Shown: positions 62,746 through 64,000 of the stretch, one piece after another
How positions within the stretch are numbered: position 1 is the stretch's first letter
Layout: every line of letters starts with the position of its first letter
NCBI GenBank assembly: GCA_001650895.1
Contig: LXYH01000023.1
Coordinates: 124,001 to 188,000 of the forward strand
Length of the DNA: 64,000 nucleotides
Source: Rhodobacteraceae bacterium EhC02
GTDB lineage: Bacteria; Pseudomonadota; Alphaproteobacteria; Rhodobacterales; Rhodobacteraceae
Direction: 5' to 3'
Program-made: the position numbers and the translations under genes
The notes under the pieces: generated by a model
The model's input: the letters and a program-made list of their open reading frames with translations, nothing else
The model's database searches: none
What the model was told of the DNA's origin: nothing

Positions 62746-64000
62746 TTATTCAGCAGCCCAGCCTGCGACCGACTTCACCTCGAGGAAATCCTCGATGCCC
62801 CAGACACCGCCTTCGCGGCCATTTCCGGATTGCTTCATGCCGCCGAAGGGCGCACCGGCGCCGCGCGACTGGCCGTTGATCTCGACCATGCCGGACCGCA
62901 GTTGCAGCGCGATCCGGTTGGATTTGTCGCCGTCCTGGGTCTGGATGTAGTTGGTCAGACCATAGACCGTGTCATTGGCGATACGGATCGCTTCTTCTTC
63001 GGTCTCGAAGGGGATGATCGCCAGCACCGGGCCAAAGATTTCCTCACGCGCGATGGTCATTTCGTTGGTGACATCGGCAAAGACCGTCGGCTTGACGAAG
63101 AAGCCACGGTTGAACCCTTCGGGGCGGCCCGTCCCACCGGCCACAAGGCGTGCGCCTTCGTCGATGCCTTTCTGGATCAGGCCCTGGATCTTGTTGAACT
63201 GCGCCTCGTTCACCACCGGACCGATGTGGCGACCGGCTTCGTGCGCGTTGCCCACGGTGACGGAATTTGCCACTTCTGCCGCCGTTTCCACGGCTTTCTC
63301 ATAGACGCCCTTCTGGACCAGCATCCGGCTGGGTGCATTGCAGGACTGGCCCGAGTTGTTCATCATGTGCAACACGCCGCGCTTGACGGCCTTGTCATCG
63401 GCATCGGCGAAAATGATGTTCGCACCCTTGCCACCCAGTTCCAGGTGCACGCGCTTGAGGGTTTCCGCAGCCGCCTTGGAAATGGCGATACCCGCGCGGG
63501 TCGAGCCGGTGAAGCTGACCATGTCCACATCCGGGTGCGAGGACAGTTGCGATCCGACGCCCACGCCGTCACCGTTCACCAGGTTGAACACGCCTGCGGG
63601 GAAACCGGCCTCGTGCATGATCTCGGCAAAGACGATGGCGTTCAGCGGGCTTTCCTCGGAGGGTTTCAGCACCATGGTGCAGCCCGCGATGGCGGCCGCC
63701 ACGACCTTGAGCGTGACCTGGTTCATCGGCCAGTTCCAGGGTGTGATCATCGCGCAGACGCCGATCGGCTCGTAGACGATGCGATCGTTCGGGGCGTGAT
63801 CGCCCAGCGGGCGGATGAACTTGAAATTCTTGGCCGCCTTGATGAAGTTCGTGGTGTGCCATGTGCCCGCACCCACCTGCGAGACGCGCGACATGTCGAT
63901 GGGCGCGCCCATTTCCATGGTCATGGCCTGTGCCAGATCCTCGGTCCGGGACTTGTAGATCTCGAGCATCTTTTCGACCAGCGCGATGCGCTCTTCGACC
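62746..64000 (-). CDS. Aldehyde dehydrogenase family protein, N-terminus beyond the window
   Basis: NAD(P)-dependent aldehyde dehydrogenase; at least 417 residues of an expected ~475 are present and the frame is open at the window edge. Motifs: PWNWPMN, FTGSTRAGIAISKAAAETL, the Glu-bearing LELGGKGANIIF, and the catalytic Cys in NNSGQSCNAPSRML. The FGPVLAIIPF segment follows. Substrate cannot be read; general aliphatic aldehyde or betaine-aldehyde types are possible. Confidence 0.92.
   Translation of the reverse strand, partial: VEERIALVEKMLEIYKSRTEDLAQAMTMEMGAPIDMSRVSQVGAGTWHTTNFIKAAKNFKFIRPLGDHAPNDRIVYEPIGVCAMITPWNWPMNQVTLKVVAAAIAGCTMVLKPSEESPLNAIVFAEIMHEAGFPAGVFNLVNGDGVGVGSQLSSHPDVDMVSFTGSTRAGIAISKAAAETLKRVHLELGGKGANIIFADADDKAVKRGVLHMMNNSGQSCNAPSRMLVQKGVYEKAVETAAEVANSVTVGNAHEAGRHIGPVVNEAQFNKIQGLIQKGIDEGARLVAGGTGRPEGFNRGFFVKPTVFADVTNEMTIAREEIFGPVLAIIPFETEEEAIRIANDTVYGLTNYIQTQDGDKSNRIALQLRSGMVEINGQSRGAGAPFGGMKQSGNGREGGVWGIEDFLEVKSVAGWAAE

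Overview
The window is 64 kb of high-GC alphaproteobacterial chromosome. Gene content points to Rhodobacteraceae (Roseobacter/Rhodobacter group): a CcrM-type GANTC methyltransferase beside rnhB, a CenR-like response regulator, small Rhodobacteraceae-type porins, a DUF3576/leuS/lptE/holA block, an lpxK-waaA-DUF4170-cysQ-pmbA block and a urtABCDE urea transporter. The assignment rests on reading gene families, not on a database search.

Layout. 0-2.9 kb: a tyrosine recombinase, AT-rich DNA, a porin copy that has lost its normal start, and tRNA-Arg(CCT). 2.9-13.7 kb: mostly housekeeping genes (LacI-type regulator, YcaQ-like glycosylase, a membrane-anchored winged-helix protein, rnhB, ccrM, alkB, mutY, DUF721, DsbA-like protein, CoA-transferase). 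13.7-32.4 kb: an accessory island built on two-partner secretion. It holds a 2,882-residue filamentous-haemagglutinin/CdiA-like exoprotein with a probable toxin tip, a cognate Imm8-like immunity gene, a decayed IS5-type element, two orphan toxin-tip fragments that each overlap a downstream small gene, further immunity-like genes, and a convergent operon of a Sel1-repeat protein, a second shorter TpsA and a TpsB transporter. 32.5-52.3 kb: envelope and housekeeping genes (lpxK, waaA, cysQ, pmbA, holA, lptE, leuS, ribA and others), with a glycosyltransferase sitting between leuS and the DUF3576 lipoprotein gene and a second, intact porin. 52.4-64 kb: cenR, an FNR-box promoter with a candidate small RNA, the urt operon, xthA, a thioredoxin/TPR protein, a Lon-substrate-binding-domain protein, a Trm112-like protein and an aldehyde dehydrogenase cut by the window end.

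How it fits together. The single TpsB probably exports both TpsA proteins. The large one looks like a contact-dependent inhibition effector, and the gene array behind it looks like an archive of immunity genes from earlier toxin tips. The two porin copies are long inverted repeats about 46 kb apart and could recombine to invert almost the whole window. A 23-bp element occurs four times just after stop codons, and a perfect TTGAT-N4-ATCAA box sits 41.5 bp upstream of the inferred start of an unannotated ~87-nt RNA. These are the least explained signals here.
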